64,000 bases of DNA, from NCBI RefSeq assembly GCF_001281525.1, contig NZ_LGCI01000005.1:1337410-1401409 (forward strand), read 5' to 3'. The position numbers and the translations under genes are program-made. Below the pieces are notes generated by a model. The model made no database searches. It had not been told where the DNA came from and saw nothing but the letters and a program-made list of their open reading frames with translations. Within the stretch, counting starts at the first letter, position 1. Each line of letters begins with the position of its first letter. This stretch comes from Lysinibacillus macroides (GTDB lineage Bacteria; Bacillota; Bacilli; Bacillales_A; Planococcaceae). Below are positions 34,153 through 42,831 of this stretch, piece by piece.

Positions 34153-34314
34153 TTAGGAAGTCTTTAAATATTTATTTAGTAGAATGTCCAACTCTTGACT
34201 GTAATCTACCACAATAGGGTGTGTAAAACCAAGATCCTTTGCTTTTTTATACATAATTCTTCGTTTGATCTCGATTTCTGCCTTCAAGAATTGTTTAAGC
34301 AATAAGTTTACCAC
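34153..34314 (-). CDS. Spo0E-family aspartyl-phosphate phosphatase
   Basis: 53 residues from a GTG at 34314, with AGGAGG 8 bases upstream. The Spo0E signature is the motif SQELDILLNKY near the C-terminus, preceded by a helix (EIEIKRRIMYKKAKDLG) as in other small Spo0E/YisI/YnzD proteins. Such proteins remove phosphate from Spo0A-P and hold back sporulation. Its short length and unusual start make it easy to miss. The neighbouring genes do not add information. Confidence 0.8.
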   Translation of the reverse strand: MVNLLLKQFLKAEIEIKRRIMYKKAKDLGFTHPIVVDYSQELDILLNKYLKTS

Positions 34315-34818
34315 AATATTTTCCTCCTATTTTGATCCATACTCATAAAATAAATCCCTTTGACCTCGATTCAACCTTTTCATTGTATATCAAGAAGTAT
34401 GAAAAAAATGTCATATTGTGTATCACGGGTGAAATTCGTCATATAGTCATAGATAAGGTTATGGTCCCGTAAGATAAAAAAGGAAGAAGATAAATAATAC
34501 CGCAGTCTACAGGCATCTTTTAATTATTTTAATTATGTAGAATAATCAAAAAAATTGTATCCTTTTAACTAATAGGAACATTTTTGGTAGGGTTGAATTT
34601 GCGAATTCTGTTAGTATTTTGTCATATTTTATCAAATTAGCATTGATGCTGTTTAGAAATAGAGGGTGTTATCCACTTAAGAGCAATAGTAGTAATTTTA
34701 AGATAATTAATAAATGTTGCTTTTAAGTTTTCTATCAATCTACTACACGTAAGAGTAGAAGATAAGGAGTCTAGTATCGCCTAGAAAGGTGCATAAGAGG
34801 AGCTATTAGCGAGCCACT
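34315..34818. other. AT-rich intergenic stretch
   Basis: About 500 bases with no gene, RNA gene or repeat recognised. The promoter of the Spo0E-type gene should lie in the first 150 bases. Confidence 0.3.
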
Positions 34819-35141
34819 TCAGGTATATGTCGTTAACGGTAGATAGCGATAAGACATAGCAATTAGTACTGTGCCCATTCCCACCATAAACCGAATAATC
34901 GTCCATTCTGGAATGTACCGAAATGGAAGATCTCTTAACGTAAAAACCTTGCTTGTATAAAGCCACATTTTTCATCATTGGTAAGCAGCAAAGCTATTGT
35001 TTGACTTTCGATACTAATAAAGGCTTCTAGGCTAACGGGAGTCATTGACTGGAATGTTATCGTTTGACCAGTTGAAAATTTTTTGAGATATTTCTCCCTT
35101 GTACTTCTCGCAACGCCTTTATTAATAAATGTTTTTATCAT
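34819..35141 (-). pseudogene. Decayed gene of unrecognised family
   Basis: One frame gives GVARSTREKYLKKFSTGQT and TPVSLEAFISIESQTIALLL, ending at TAA after ARFLR. A shifted frame continues LRDLPFRYIPEWTIIRFMVG and GTVLIAMSYRYLPLTTYT to a TGA. The two fit as one ancestral protein of about 110 residues with a membrane segment near the end. There is no ribosome site before 35141. Confidence 0.45.
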
Positions 35142-35214
35142 AACAAAAGTGTGCGATAGAGAGGAGAGCTATGTTAAAATATGCCATAGTATAATAAAGA
35201 GAGAGGGTAGAGGA

Positions 35215-35799
35215 ATGCAGACAGTCTATTTTCAAAACTTATTAGCCTATTTACCTGAGCAGGAATAACTCCAATTACAGCAGGCAAGGGGTGCAACAGA
35301 TAAACAAATTCAAGCTTTGCTGAAAATTTTCCCAAACTGTCCCCAAGCCTTACTAGAGCTTTTACAGGATATCAATGGGACCTATTATTGTCAGCATGGC
35401 AAAGAAACAATCAGCGTTCTTGTACTAGGCTCTGATGTAGGGGATTATCCATACTATTTGAAGTCTGTGGAGCAAATAGTGGCGGATTATCATGAGAAAC
35501 GTGAAACTATTTTTGAAAGGTATAAAGAATTTTTAGAGCATGTGGAGATAGATGAAAAGATTAATAGACATGTGCCCTTGAATGAACGATTATGCTTTGC
35601 AGATTGCATGAATAATGGTGGAACGTCAAGCCTATATATTGATTTTTCGCCAAATGAAGCGGGACAGGTTGGCCAGGTGGTGCGTTATGTGCATGATCCT
35701 GATAGCTTTGCGGTGATCGCTTCTTCCTTTGAGGAATACTTACAGCAACTTATGGAAGGGGACTATGAATTTACGGCAATTTATGAGGAGGAGTTTTAA
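35215..35799 (+). pseudogene. SMI1/KNR4 (SUKH) family gene with a nonsense codon
   Basis: The ATG at 35215 follows AGAGGGTAGAGGA. The frame reads MQTVYFQNLLAYLPEQE and stops at TAA (35266-35268), then stays open for 177 codons in the same frame to 35799. The remainder carries the SUKH pattern: KIFPNCPQALLELLQDINGT, LCFADCMNNGGTSSLYIDFS, GQVGQVVRYVHDPDSFAVIA, SSFEEYLQQL. SUKH proteins are often immunity proteins against contact-dependent toxins, or free-standing in Bacillales. One base change explains the break. Restart from the in-frame TTG at 35317 is possible but has no ribosome site. Confidence 0.75.
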
Positions 35800-35817
35800 G
35801 CTCATATAATAGATAGC

Positions 35818-35850
35818 AAGCCTCACCACAAACGTAGGGTGAGGCTTTCG
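35818..35850. terminator. Bidirectional terminator
   Basis: AAGCCTCACC pairs with GGTGAGGCTT around a 10-base loop. It serves the converging SUKH and methyltransferase genes. Confidence 0.8.
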
Positions 35851-35851
35851 T

Positions 35852-36589
35852 TTATTTTTTTACTTTGATAAATAGAAAGGACGGTCTGCGTAGCTCTTTT
35901 TCAATGGAAGGGAGCTGTTGAATGGCTTCTTGGCTTGGAATCGGTTCTACGATTTTATCAATTGTTAACCCATAAGCAATCAATGTATTGACCATCGTTG
36001 CAAGAGTGCGATGATATTTGAGAACACCATCCACTAACCATGTCTGCTGACGCAAGCCCTCTTCTTGATAATGATCAATAGCATAGTAAAGACGGCTGCC
36101 CTCTTCGTCATAGGCCCAGTTATCCTCGTTTGTCCTACGTGCTGTAGTAATGGGGTACTCTACAGAGAAAATAAAGACGCCACCTGGACAAAGCATTCGA
36201 GCGATTTGACCAATAACCTTATCGAAATTCTGTACATAATGAAGGGAAAGCGAGCTTGTAATACAATCAAAGCTATGAGGAGGCGCTTGATAATCCTCAA
36301 TAGCTTGTAGATAATAGTCAATTTGCGGATGGGCCTGTTCAAGCTTAGCGATGGCTAACATATTACTCGAAATATCTAATGCCGTGACATGCTTAGTGCG
36401 CTGCTCGATACAATACTTAGCAAATTCGCCCATGCCACAGCCGATATCAAGGAGAGATAAATCTGTTAATGGTGGCAATAAAGATTTCAGGGTGGGCTGT
36501 TCAAGTAGTCGATTATAATTAAAGGCCTTTTGGCGCAAAGCCTTATATTCTTGAAAAAATAGTGGGTGATCATAAATATTTTGTGTCAT
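35852..36589 (-). CDS. Class I SAM-dependent methyltransferase
   Basis: 245 residues. Motif I is LLDIGCGMGEFAKYC, motif II VTALDISSNMLAIAK, motif III around DYYLQAIEDYQ, and the motif IV region FDCITSSLSLHYVQNF, followed by LCPGGVFIFSVEYPI. This is the UbiE/BioC-like small-molecule group (Methyltransf_11/25). Cytosolic. The target is unknown. GAGGTTAACG precedes the ATG. A 16-base perfect palindrome lies 22 bases upstream, so a dimeric repressor may control it. Confidence 0.8.
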   Translation of the reverse strand: MTQNIYDHPLFFQEYKALRQKAFNYNRLLEQPTLKSLLPPLTDLSLLDIGCGMGEFAKYCIEQRTKHVTALDISSNMLAIAKLEQAHPQIDYYLQAIEDYQAPPHSFDCITSSLSLHYVQNFDKVIGQIARMLCPGGVFIFSVEYPITTARRTNEDNWAYDEEGSRLYYAIDHYQEEGLRQQTWLVDGVLKYHRTLATMVNTLIAYGLTIDKIVEPIPSQEAIQQLPSIEKELRRPSFLFIKVKK

Positions 36590-36610
36590 CGTTAACCTCC
36601 AGCTTTATGG

Positions 36611-36626
36611 AACATAACGTTATGTT
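36611..36626. promoter_or_regulatory. 16-bp perfect palindrome, probable operator
   Basis: AACATAACGTTATGTT reads the same on both strands. It lies just before the methyltransferase gene, where a TetR- or MarR-type dimer could bind. Confidence 0.5.
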
Positions 36627-36752
36627 ATTTGTGCGCATCTTCATTGTCCCATGGTAGCATAAAAAGAAATACACTTTTATTAAAATTTTAGTAGGATGTA
36701 GATAGAAGTATGTCAAATTTTGCCTAATAGTGAAGTAAAGGGGATTAATCCA

Positions 36753-36962
36753 GTGAAAGCTTCGCTCAATAAGAGGATGAAAGTGATCAATCCAGTGAAA
36801 GCTTCGCTCAATAAGAGGATGAAAGTGATCAATCCAGTGAAAGCTTCGCTCAATAAGAGGATGAAAGTGATCAATCTAGTGAAAGCTTCGCTCAATAATA
36901 GGATAAAAGTGATCAATCTAGTGAAAGCTTCGCTCAATAATAGGGTAAAAGTGATCAATTCA
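36753..36962. repeat. Five 42-bp tandem repeats
   Basis: GTGAAAGCTTCGCTCAATAA begins a copy at 36753, 36795, 36837, 36879 and 36921, a spacing of exactly 42 bases. Copies differ at a few positions (CCA/CTA, GAGG/TAGG, ATGAAA/ATAAAA). Degenerate units continue to about 37060 (ATGATCAACTCAGCAAAAAC and GGGATCAATTCAATCAAACC). Because 42 is a multiple of three, both strands carry repetitive open frames, but neither has a ribosome site. I read it as a noncoding minisatellite. Confidence 0.85.
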
Positions 36963-37072
36963 AAGAATGCAACGTCCATATAGCATTATAAAAATGATCA
37001 ACTCAGCAAAAACGCCGCTCCATTCGCAACCACAGGGGATCAATTCAATCAAACCAATTAACCGCCATTCAA

Positions 37073-37103
37073 AAAAGACATTCTACAGTGAGAATGTCTT
37101 TTA
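37073..37103. terminator. Terminator of the cold-shock gene
   Basis: AAAAGACATTCT pairs with AGAATGTCTTTT around a 6-base loop. It lies 28 bases after the minus-strand csp gene. Confidence 0.8.
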
Positions 37104-37130
37104 ATGTTGCACGTCTATGTTAGGTGAAGA

Positions 37131-37331
37131 TTATAGTTTCACTACATTCGTTGCTTGAGGTCCACGGCTACCTTCTTCTACGCCGAATTCTACCTTTTGT
37201 CCCTCTTCTAATGTTTTGAAGCCATCTGATTGGATTGCTGAGAAATGTACGAATACGTCATTGCCGCCTTCCACTGCGATGAAGCCAAAACCTTTTTCTG
37301 CGTTAAACCATTTTACTGTTCCTTGTGTCAT
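37131..37331 (-). CDS. Cold-shock protein, CspA/CspB family
   Basis: 66 residues from the ATG at 37331, with GGGAGGG upstream. It is a complete cold-shock domain: [12 protein letters not shown] carries RNP1 and VFVHFSAI carries RNP2, ending [10 protein letters not shown]. It binds single-stranded RNA and DNA and acts as an RNA chaperone. A long AT-rich leader (about 37335-37440) fits the cold-regulated 5' untranslated regions of such genes. Several paralogues usually exist, so no gene letter is given. Confidence 0.95.
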   Translation of the reverse strand: MTQGTVKWFNAEKGFGFIAVEGGNDVFVHFSAIQSDGFKTLEEGQKVEFGVEEGSRGPQATNVVKL

Positions 37332-37508
37332 GTAAACACCCTCCCAAAAAAATTCAACAATCAATTACTTCAATAGCAAGTTGAACCTATGTTTCTTCAT
37401 CGTAGCGCTTGAAGGAATATAATCATTACCTTCATTATAATACAGATTTGAGCAGATATCCAGTAAATTCCGCTTTTAGTAAGAAAAATATATATTCCTA
37501 CATGCTGA

Positions 37509-38135
37509 CTAGTCGATCCAGGCCTTTTCCTTAGCGACGATGACAGCCTCTGCACGTGATTCTACATTCAGCTTAACAAAAAGCTTCGATAAATAATTTT
37601 CTACGGTGCGCTGTGTCACACCTATGGCGGAGGCAATGGCTTTATTTGTACAGCCTTGGGCAACAAGCTGTAAAATTTCCTGTTCTTTATCACTGAGTAA
37701 GATTTCCTGCTGAACATTTGGTAAATTGGTGCGTTGCTGAATAAAGTCTAAAAAATCAGCGGCCAGTAAAATTTCACCACGAAACGCTGCCTGAATTGTT
37801 TGAATCACTTGCTCCTTCGTTGCCAGCTTCGATAATAAACCATCAATTTTTTTCTCAATTAAAAGCTCATAATAATCGGATAGCTCATAGCCTGTATAAA
37901 GAATAATTAATGCCTCTGGCTGCTTTTTCTTAATGATTTCGGATAGCTGGATACCATTGATTGGCTTCATATTAATGTCAATAAGAAATAGCTGAAAGGT
38001 TTCTGATTCCATTCTTGTTAGCACCGCAGCGCTATCCTGCTCCGTTTCGATGTGGACATTGGTTAAATCCTGTAACAAGGTTTTCGTACCATCTAAAACG
38101 ACAGGATGATCATCTATAATCAATATATTCATCAT
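37509..38135 (-). CDS. comA: ComA-like response regulator
   Basis: 208 residues from the ATG at 38135, which has GGAGATTCAT upstream; a longer frame to 38228 overlaps the kinase gene. The receiver domain has the acidic pair Asp8-Asp9 (NILIIDDHPVVLDGTKTLLQ) and phosphoacceptor Asp53 (FLIDINMKPINGI), then YTGYELSDYYELLIEKKIDG, very close to ComA of B. subtilis (IDDHPAVMEGTKT, YTGYEVEDYF). A LuxR-type helix-turn-helix ends it (SDKEQEILQLVAQGCTNKAI, RTVENYLSKLFVKLNVESRA). It overlaps the upstream comP-like gene by 26 bases. It should bind DNA when phosphorylated by a ComP. Confidence 0.9.
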   Translation of the reverse strand: MMNILIIDDHPVVLDGTKTLLQDLTNVHIETEQDSAAVLTRMESETFQLFLIDINMKPINGIQLSEIIKKKQPEALIILYTGYELSDYYELLIEKKIDGLLSKLATKEQVIQTIQAAFRGEILLAADFLDFIQQRTNLPNVQQEILLSDKEQEILQLVAQGCTNKAIASAIGVTQRTVENYLSKLFVKLNVESRAEAVIVAKEKAWID

Positions 38136-40353
38136 ATGAATCTCCGTCCTCCTGTATTTGAATAAAAATATGCATCCCTTCATTGCGACTTGACTGAATT
38201 GTAATCGTACCATTAAAAGCACGGACACGCTCTCGAATACCGTTAATGCCCATCGAAGCGGAGGACTGCATTAATTGCTCAATATCACAGCCAACACCAT
38301 TATCATCATATTGCAACGTAAAGCCATGGGGAATGGCTTGTAATTGCAGCGAAACCTCTGTTGCTTCAGCATGCTTAATGGCGTTATTGAAAAGCTCCTG
38401 CACAAGACGATAGACAACTAAATGAAGCGTAGCATCCTGAAAGTGTATGCGTTCTATATGTGTAGTTAATAAAAAATCAGCACGTATTTTTATCTTTTGG
38501 ATTAATTTTTTTAAGGCCATTTGTAAACCAAATGTGTCCAAAAGAGGTGGGCTTAAGTTTTCACAATACTCGCGTAAGTCCTTCGAGGCATTTAAGAGCT
38601 GCTCTCGAATATCGAGAACGCGTTCTTTTCTAATGACTGCAGACTCTGCAAGCACATCCAGCTCCCTTGCCAAATGAAGCTGCTCCTGCAAAATAGTATC
38701 ATGTAATTCCTGCGCTAAAATACTTTTTTCCTTCTCAATAATATTCCATAATAGCTTATCGAGCCAAGGCAGTGCTGTATCACTAGTATTTTTCATATGC
38801 TGAATTTCACGTACTAAATCCTCAATTAACTGTAAATTATTAATAAACATCGACACATACAGCGCTAGCAATTCTAACCATAGCAGCTCTTCCTTTTGCA
38901 GGGCATGTCTAATTTCAAGTATGATTTTTTCATCACCCGCATCATGCAATAACAACTGTGTATAGTTGTCTTGCTGCTTGATGGTGGTGTTTTCCTCTGT
39001 AACAGTTTGAATATAAAAGGCGGTTGTGCCAAGTTTTTCAGTAATTTCGTAGGTAAAGCGCTCTAACAGCTCCTGCTGTGTTTTCGCTTTCCCCATACGC
39101 TGCACCGCGGCATATAAATTATGTACATAATTGCCAGTAGAGGAGAAAATAATTTTCCGATATTTAAAATCGATACGCTCCTTGATATAAAAGCTCGCCA
39201 GTATCACCATAAAAACAAGCAAAAAGATACTTGTGAGATGGACGATGGATAGCTGCCCCATAAATAAGAGCGCAATACCTGCTGTTAGCAACAACGCGCT
39301 AAAAAATGCTAATGTCGAATAGTAACGTAAACGTGATAATTGGTATTCAATATCAAATAGCCGTTCATTCACCTGAATAAATAAGAAGGAGAAAGGAATG
39401 AACAATAAAAATAATGCTGCCACCTCTGCATGGAGTAAGGGGTTATGCCCTAAAATTTCAGGTGTTACAAAGAATAATAGAAATGGTAAAAAAGGAACAA
39501 TAAAGGCAATAGCAATTAAACGCAGCTTCGCCAATTTCGTGCGTAAATAGCTTGTCACTAAAATATAAATTGCATAGAGCACAAGTAGGGCAAATAAGCT
39601 TAAGTTTAATGGCGGCGTTAGTGCTCGCATTGTGGGTATAAATCCTTCTATTATGTAACAGCAAGGAATAATAAGCGGTAGCAGATAGAGCCACTTGCTA
39701 TGCATATACGACCATTGAATATGTTGATAATGGAAAAAATGCTGTAAAAAGTGGATAAAGAGCACCATGCATAAAACAATGCAAACTCCAATCACAATTC
39801 CCCCAATAAAATTGCCTCGTGCTGAAGCCCCTGTACTAATATAGGCTAGGGAGCATGTTAATAAAAATAAGGTTAATAAAAACATCGGTACATTATTTTT
39901 ATTGCGATAGCCTAAATACAGAGCGACGACAAAAGCTAATAGAAAATAAAAGATGGGGAATAAAATTTGCAAATATAATTCTTCCGGAATGTCTCTATGC
40001 TTCACAGTAATGGCATGAACTGTGTGATCACGCTTCTGAATCGTTAGTGTATTGGCACTTCGAATCACAGCATCAAGTTGTACGGAACGATTCTCTAAGG
40101 CTGGCTTTCCATCAATTGTAACAACAATATCGCCCTTTTCAATATTTTTTTGCTGTGCCCATTGCGGATAGTAGGGATCGACAATCACTGGCTGACCATT
40201 TGTTATATCAAGAGTAATACTAATAAAGGGTGTTTGAATGGCAATCCCTAATACATAGATGCCAAGCACTAAATAAAGTAAAAAAATACTATATGTCCAT
40301 GTTTTCATTGCCAAATCTCTATTATGTCTATCATCATAATGCCTCCAATTCAT
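38110..40353 (-). CDS. comP: Second ComP-like sensor histidine kinase
   Basis: 747 residues. The layout matches the ComP at 18.8 kb: first helix, extracellular PDZ-like segment (EKGDIVVTIDGKPALENRSV), about seven helices, the ERLFDIEYQLSRLRYYST signature, His551 in LAQELHDTILQEQLHLAREL, N-box QELFNNAIKHAEAT and YDDNGVGC with SMGINGIRERVRAFNG. The two kinase halves are very similar by eye, and the sensor halves less so. No comX or comQ lies upstream; a divergent membrane protein gene is there instead. AAAGGAAG precedes the ATG. It is the likely partner of the overlapping comA-like gene. Confidence 0.85.
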   Translation of the reverse strand: MNWRHYDDRHNRDLAMKTWTYSIFLLYLVLGIYVLGIAIQTPFISITLDITNGQPVIVDPYYPQWAQQKNIEKGDIVVTIDGKPALENRSVQLDAVIRSANTLTIQKRDHTVHAITVKHRDIPEELYLQILFPIFYFLLAFVVALYLGYRNKNNVPMFLLTLFLLTCSLAYISTGASARGNFIGGIVIGVCIVLCMVLFIHFLQHFFHYQHIQWSYMHSKWLYLLPLIIPCCYIIEGFIPTMRALTPPLNLSLFALLVLYAIYILVTSYLRTKLAKLRLIAIAFIVPFLPFLLFFVTPEILGHNPLLHAEVAALFLLFIPFSFLFIQVNERLFDIEYQLSRLRYYSTLAFFSALLLTAGIALLFMGQLSIVHLTSIFLLVFMVILASFYIKERIDFKYRKIIFSSTGNYVHNLYAAVQRMGKAKTQQELLERFTYEITEKLGTTAFYIQTVTEENTTIKQQDNYTQLLLHDAGDEKIILEIRHALQKEELLWLELLALYVSMFINNLQLIEDLVREIQHMKNTSDTALPWLDKLLWNIIEKEKSILAQELHDTILQEQLHLARELDVLAESAVIRKERVLDIREQLLNASKDLREYCENLSPPLLDTFGLQMALKKLIQKIKIRADFLLTTHIERIHFQDATLHLVVYRLVQELFNNAIKHAEATEVSLQLQAIPHGFTLQYDDNGVGCDIEQLMQSSASMGINGIRERVRAFNGTITIQSSRNEGMHIFIQIQEDGDSYDEYIDYR

Positions 40354-40390
40354 TGCCTTACTTCCTTTTATTATCGCTAATAATTGTTAA

Positions 40391-40464
40391 TTTTGGAATA
40401 CCGAAATGATGGGTTTCGGAAAACCACTATTGCTTTTTCGGAATAACGAAATAGTTTTTTCGGA
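40391..40464. promoter_or_regulatory. Phased TTTCGGA repeats between comP and a divergent gene
   Basis: TTTCGGA occurs at 40414, 40436 and 40458, spaced exactly 22 bases. Inverted CGAAA copies at 40402-40406 and 40447-40451 complete two palindromes of the form TTTCGGAATA-CGAAA (40391-40407 and 40436-40452). A transcription factor array is likely; the ComA-like regulator is the obvious candidate, though the sequence differs from the B. subtilis ComA box. Confidence 0.55.
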
Positions 40465-40517
40465 CAAGCTTATGATAGGGTGAAATAAAGAGTTGTGACG
40501 AAAAGGAGGAGTATTGC

Positions 40518-41420
40518 GTGAAAAATGGTAGTTTAACACTTATTTTGTTGTTTCTTATCGCTATCATCGCCAATCCATTGACCGCAATTGCTAAAACTAC
40601 GGATCAGGAGAAAGTTAAAGTCGAAATTTGTATGATCGGTAGTGATAATTATTTTGTCTATAAAATTCCAAAGCATTTACATAAGGATATCCCCTATACA
40701 GAAATGAGCAATGGTATTCAATCCACCTTAGCTAGTCATTGGCAGATCGAGGATGCCTATTATCAGACGGAGCAGTCAGATGTTGCCTATACCTTTTATA
40801 TTCAAGATTTATTTCAAAAGAAGCAGGATGGTCAGCTAAAAGTGGCTATTCCTTATCGTATTTTAGTAGGAATGTTTGGAGAGCAAGATCCGATTCAATT
40901 GCGTATTTTAGCAAGTAAGCTATCAGAGTGGACCGTCAATACAAAGGACTGGGCAGCACTGGGCTTTATGGAGCCTCTTACTTCATTTAGTGAGCGCGAG
41001 TATATTTATGAGGGGGCTGTTCATGATCTGTTAAGCCAACGTGTTGGGCATTTTGATGGGACTATTCATAAAGGTCAATTCTTCACCTATAGCTTGCTAT
41101 ACTTTGGATTTATCGGCATCCAGCTACTAGCCTGCTTTCTATTATCCAGAAAGTTAAAACGCAAGGTGATTAATAATCCAGAAAATATGCATCATTTTCG
41201 CAAGCTCAATTATATGTATCAAATTGTGCCAATAACGATTATTATAGGTCAGGTTATCTTCCTTGTGCTATCAGGTTTGATGACAGCCTTTAGTCTCTAT
41301 TTTAGTGCAGGCATTGATTTACTGATGATTGTTGGACCGATCTTGTTAAATATTATCCTGCTTCCAACCTTTTTCGTCACAGCAGAGAGTAAAATTTCAC
41401 GAGAGCTGAATAATCTTTAA
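40518..41420 (+). CDS. Membrane protein divergent from comP-comA
   Basis: 300 residues from a GTG with AAAAGGAGGAG 6-7 bases upstream. A signal peptide (SLTLILLFLIAIIANPLTAIA) is followed by an extracytoplasmic domain of about 165 residues and four C-terminal membrane helices (YFGFIGIQLLACFLLSRKL, VPITIIIGQVIFLVLSG, ...). I do not recognise the family. It shares the regulatory region with the comP-comA operon, so it may be a target of the ComA-like regulator or part of the signalling system. Confidence 0.65.
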   Translation: MKNGSLTLILLFLIAIIANPLTAIAKTTDQEKVKVEICMIGSDNYFVYKIPKHLHKDIPYTEMSNGIQSTLASHWQIEDAYYQTEQSDVAYTFYIQDLFQKKQDGQLKVAIPYRILVGMFGEQDPIQLRILASKLSEWTVNTKDWAALGFMEPLTSFSEREYIYEGAVHDLLSQRVGHFDGTIHKGQFFTYSLLYFGFIGIQLLACFLLSRKLKRKVINNPENMHHFRKLNYMYQIVPITIIIGQVIFLVLSGLMTAFSLYFSAGIDLLMIVGPILLNIILLPTFFVTAESKISRELNNL

Positions 41421-41482
41421 CGAAAAAATACAATGAAATGATATAATGATCAACAGCAAACTTGAAGGAGCTGTTGAGAACA

Positions 41483-42460
41483 ATGACACATCCAGAAATG
41501 GCGTACTTACATTTACTACAACATATATTGGAGCATGGCGCGAAAAAAGAGGATCGTACAGGCACAGGCACGTATAGTATCTTCGGCTACCAAATGCGCT
41601 TTGATTTAAGCAAGGGCTTTCCGCTCCTCACAACAAAGCGCGTACCTTTTAAGCTTGTTGCCAGTGAATTACTATGGTTTATAAAAGGCGATACCAATAT
41701 TCGTTATTTATTGCAGCATAATAATCATATATGGAATGAATGGGCATTTAAGAAATGGGTGGAATCTGACGAATATACAGGGCCTGATATGACGGATTTT
41801 GGCCGACGCTGTTTAGTGGACGAATCCTTTAATACCCTTTATCAGCAAGAGCTTGCATTATTTTGCGAGCGCATTTTAACAGACGATGCTTTTGCCGAAA
41901 AATATGGTGATCTTGGCAATGTCTATGGCAAGCAATGGCGTCGTTGGACAAATTCAGAGGGGCAGGAAATTGACCAATTACAAGATGTGATTGACCAAAT
42001 TAAAACAAATCCAGACTCTCGTAGATTGATTGTGAATGCATGGAATCCTGAGGATGTTATCAATGCAGGTGCAAAGGGTAGCAAATCAGCGCTACCGCCA
42101 TGTCATGTGATGTTCCAATTTTATGTGACAGATGGTAAGCTAAGCTGCCAATTAATGCAACGAAGCTTAGATACACTGCTAGGTTGTCCATTTAATATTG
42201 CCTCCTACGCCTTGTTAACGCATCTAGTTGCCCATGAATGTGGGTTAGAGGTAGGCGAGTTTATTCATAGCATTGGGGATGCTCATATCTATACCAATCA
42301 TGTGGAGCAAGTAAAGGAGCAGCTTTCACGTACACCTAAAGACTTACCAACACTACACATTAATCCTGCGAAAACCTCTATTTTTGAGATAGAGCTGGAG
42401 GATTTATCGATTGAAGGCTATGATCCGCATCCTACGATTAAAGCACCAATCGCTGTATAA
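41483..42460 (+). CDS. thyA: Thymidylate synthase
   Basis: 325 residues from the ATG at 41483, with AAGGAG 12 bases upstream; this SD sits in the loop of a small AACAGC/GCTGTT hairpin. Typical ThyA features: [40 protein letters not shown], the catalytic Cys in [34 protein letters not shown] and [14 protein letters not shown] 50-residue insertion after NEWAFKKW is usual in the long Bacillus-type enzyme. It converts dUMP to dTMP with methylene-tetrahydrofolate. Often dfrA follows, but here it does not. Confidence 0.95.
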   Translation: MTHPEMAYLHLLQHILEHGAKKEDRTGTGTYSIFGYQMRFDLSKGFPLLTTKRVPFKLVASELLWFIKGDTNIRYLLQHNNHIWNEWAFKKWVESDEYTGPDMTDFGRRCLVDESFNTLYQQELALFCERILTDDAFAEKYGDLGNVYGKQWRRWTNSEGQEIDQLQDVIDQIKTNPDSRRLIVNAWNPEDVINAGAKGSKSALPPCHVMFQFYVTDGKLSCQLMQRSLDTLLGCPFNIASYALLTHLVAHECGLEVGEFIHSIGDAHIYTNHVEQVKEQLSRTPKDLPTLHINPAKTSIFEIELEDLSIEGYDPHPTIKAPIAV

Positions 42461-42463
42461 AGA

Positions 42464-42493
42464 AGCAGCAGCCGTCATGGTTGCTGTTTTTTC
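42464..42493 (+). terminator. Rho-independent terminator
   Basis: CAGCAGCC pairs with GGTTGCTG around GTCAT, followed by TTTTTTC. It ends thyA. Confidence 0.8.
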
Positions 42494-42606
42494 AAAAGAT
42501 AAAATAGATGGATCAGTGGTTGACATAAAAAGTAAAAAATGTTTATATTAATAGTGGAATTATTTGGAACTATAGATGTGTAAATTGAATGATAGAGGTG
42601 AAAGCT

Positions 42607-42786
42607 GTGGAAAAAACAATGGTATGTCAGGTAGATGAACATATACAGCAGTCTCGTCGGCAAATAATTGCCAAACGACGACAGAAGCTTTCTGCCAACA
42701 CGTTAAAATTGTCGCAACAGCAAATTCACGAAATAATGCAAGTCATCGAGGAGATTCGGTTAAAAGGCTATCAAGAAACACTATAA
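42607..42786 (+). CDS. Small basic helical protein
   Basis: 59 residues from a GTG at 42607, with AGAGGTG 6 bases upstream; an in-frame ATG at 42589 has no site. The protein is one or two helices rich in Gln, Lys and Arg (QSRRQIIAKRRQKLSANTLK, HEIMQVIEEIRLKGYQETL). No family is recognised. A terminator follows immediately. Confidence 0.5.
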   Translation: MEKTMVCQVDEHIQQSRRQIIAKRRQKLSANTLKLSQQQIHEIMQVIEEIRLKGYQETL

Positions 42787-42791
42787 ATGAA

Positions 42792-42830
42792 AGCGCCTCC
42801 TAAGCTATAATAGCTTAGGAGGTGTTTTTT
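42792..42830 (+). terminator. Terminator hairpin that also holds the next SD
   Basis: GCGCCTCCTAAGCTA pairs with TAGCTTAGGAGGTG and is followed by TTTTTT. The right arm contains TTAGGAGGTG, the only Shine-Dalgarno available for the gene starting at 42832, so the hairpin both ends one transcript and hides the start of the next gene. Confidence 0.7.
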
Positions 42831-42831
42831 G

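Noticed and set aside
36753-36962. Possible CRISPR array
   Set aside because: The units are directly adjacent without unique spacers, and there are no cas genes. It is a tandem repeat.
36713-36983. Open frames of about 87 codons on both strands over the 42-bp repeat
   Set aside because: They exist because the unit length is a multiple of three. Neither strand has a ribosome site, and the minus frame is a simple hydrophobic repeat. Treated as noncoding repeat.
38141-38228. Longer N-terminus for the ComA-like protein
   Set aside because: The extra residues lie inside the comP coding region in another frame and do not fit a receiver domain; the ATG at 38135 has a good ribosome site.
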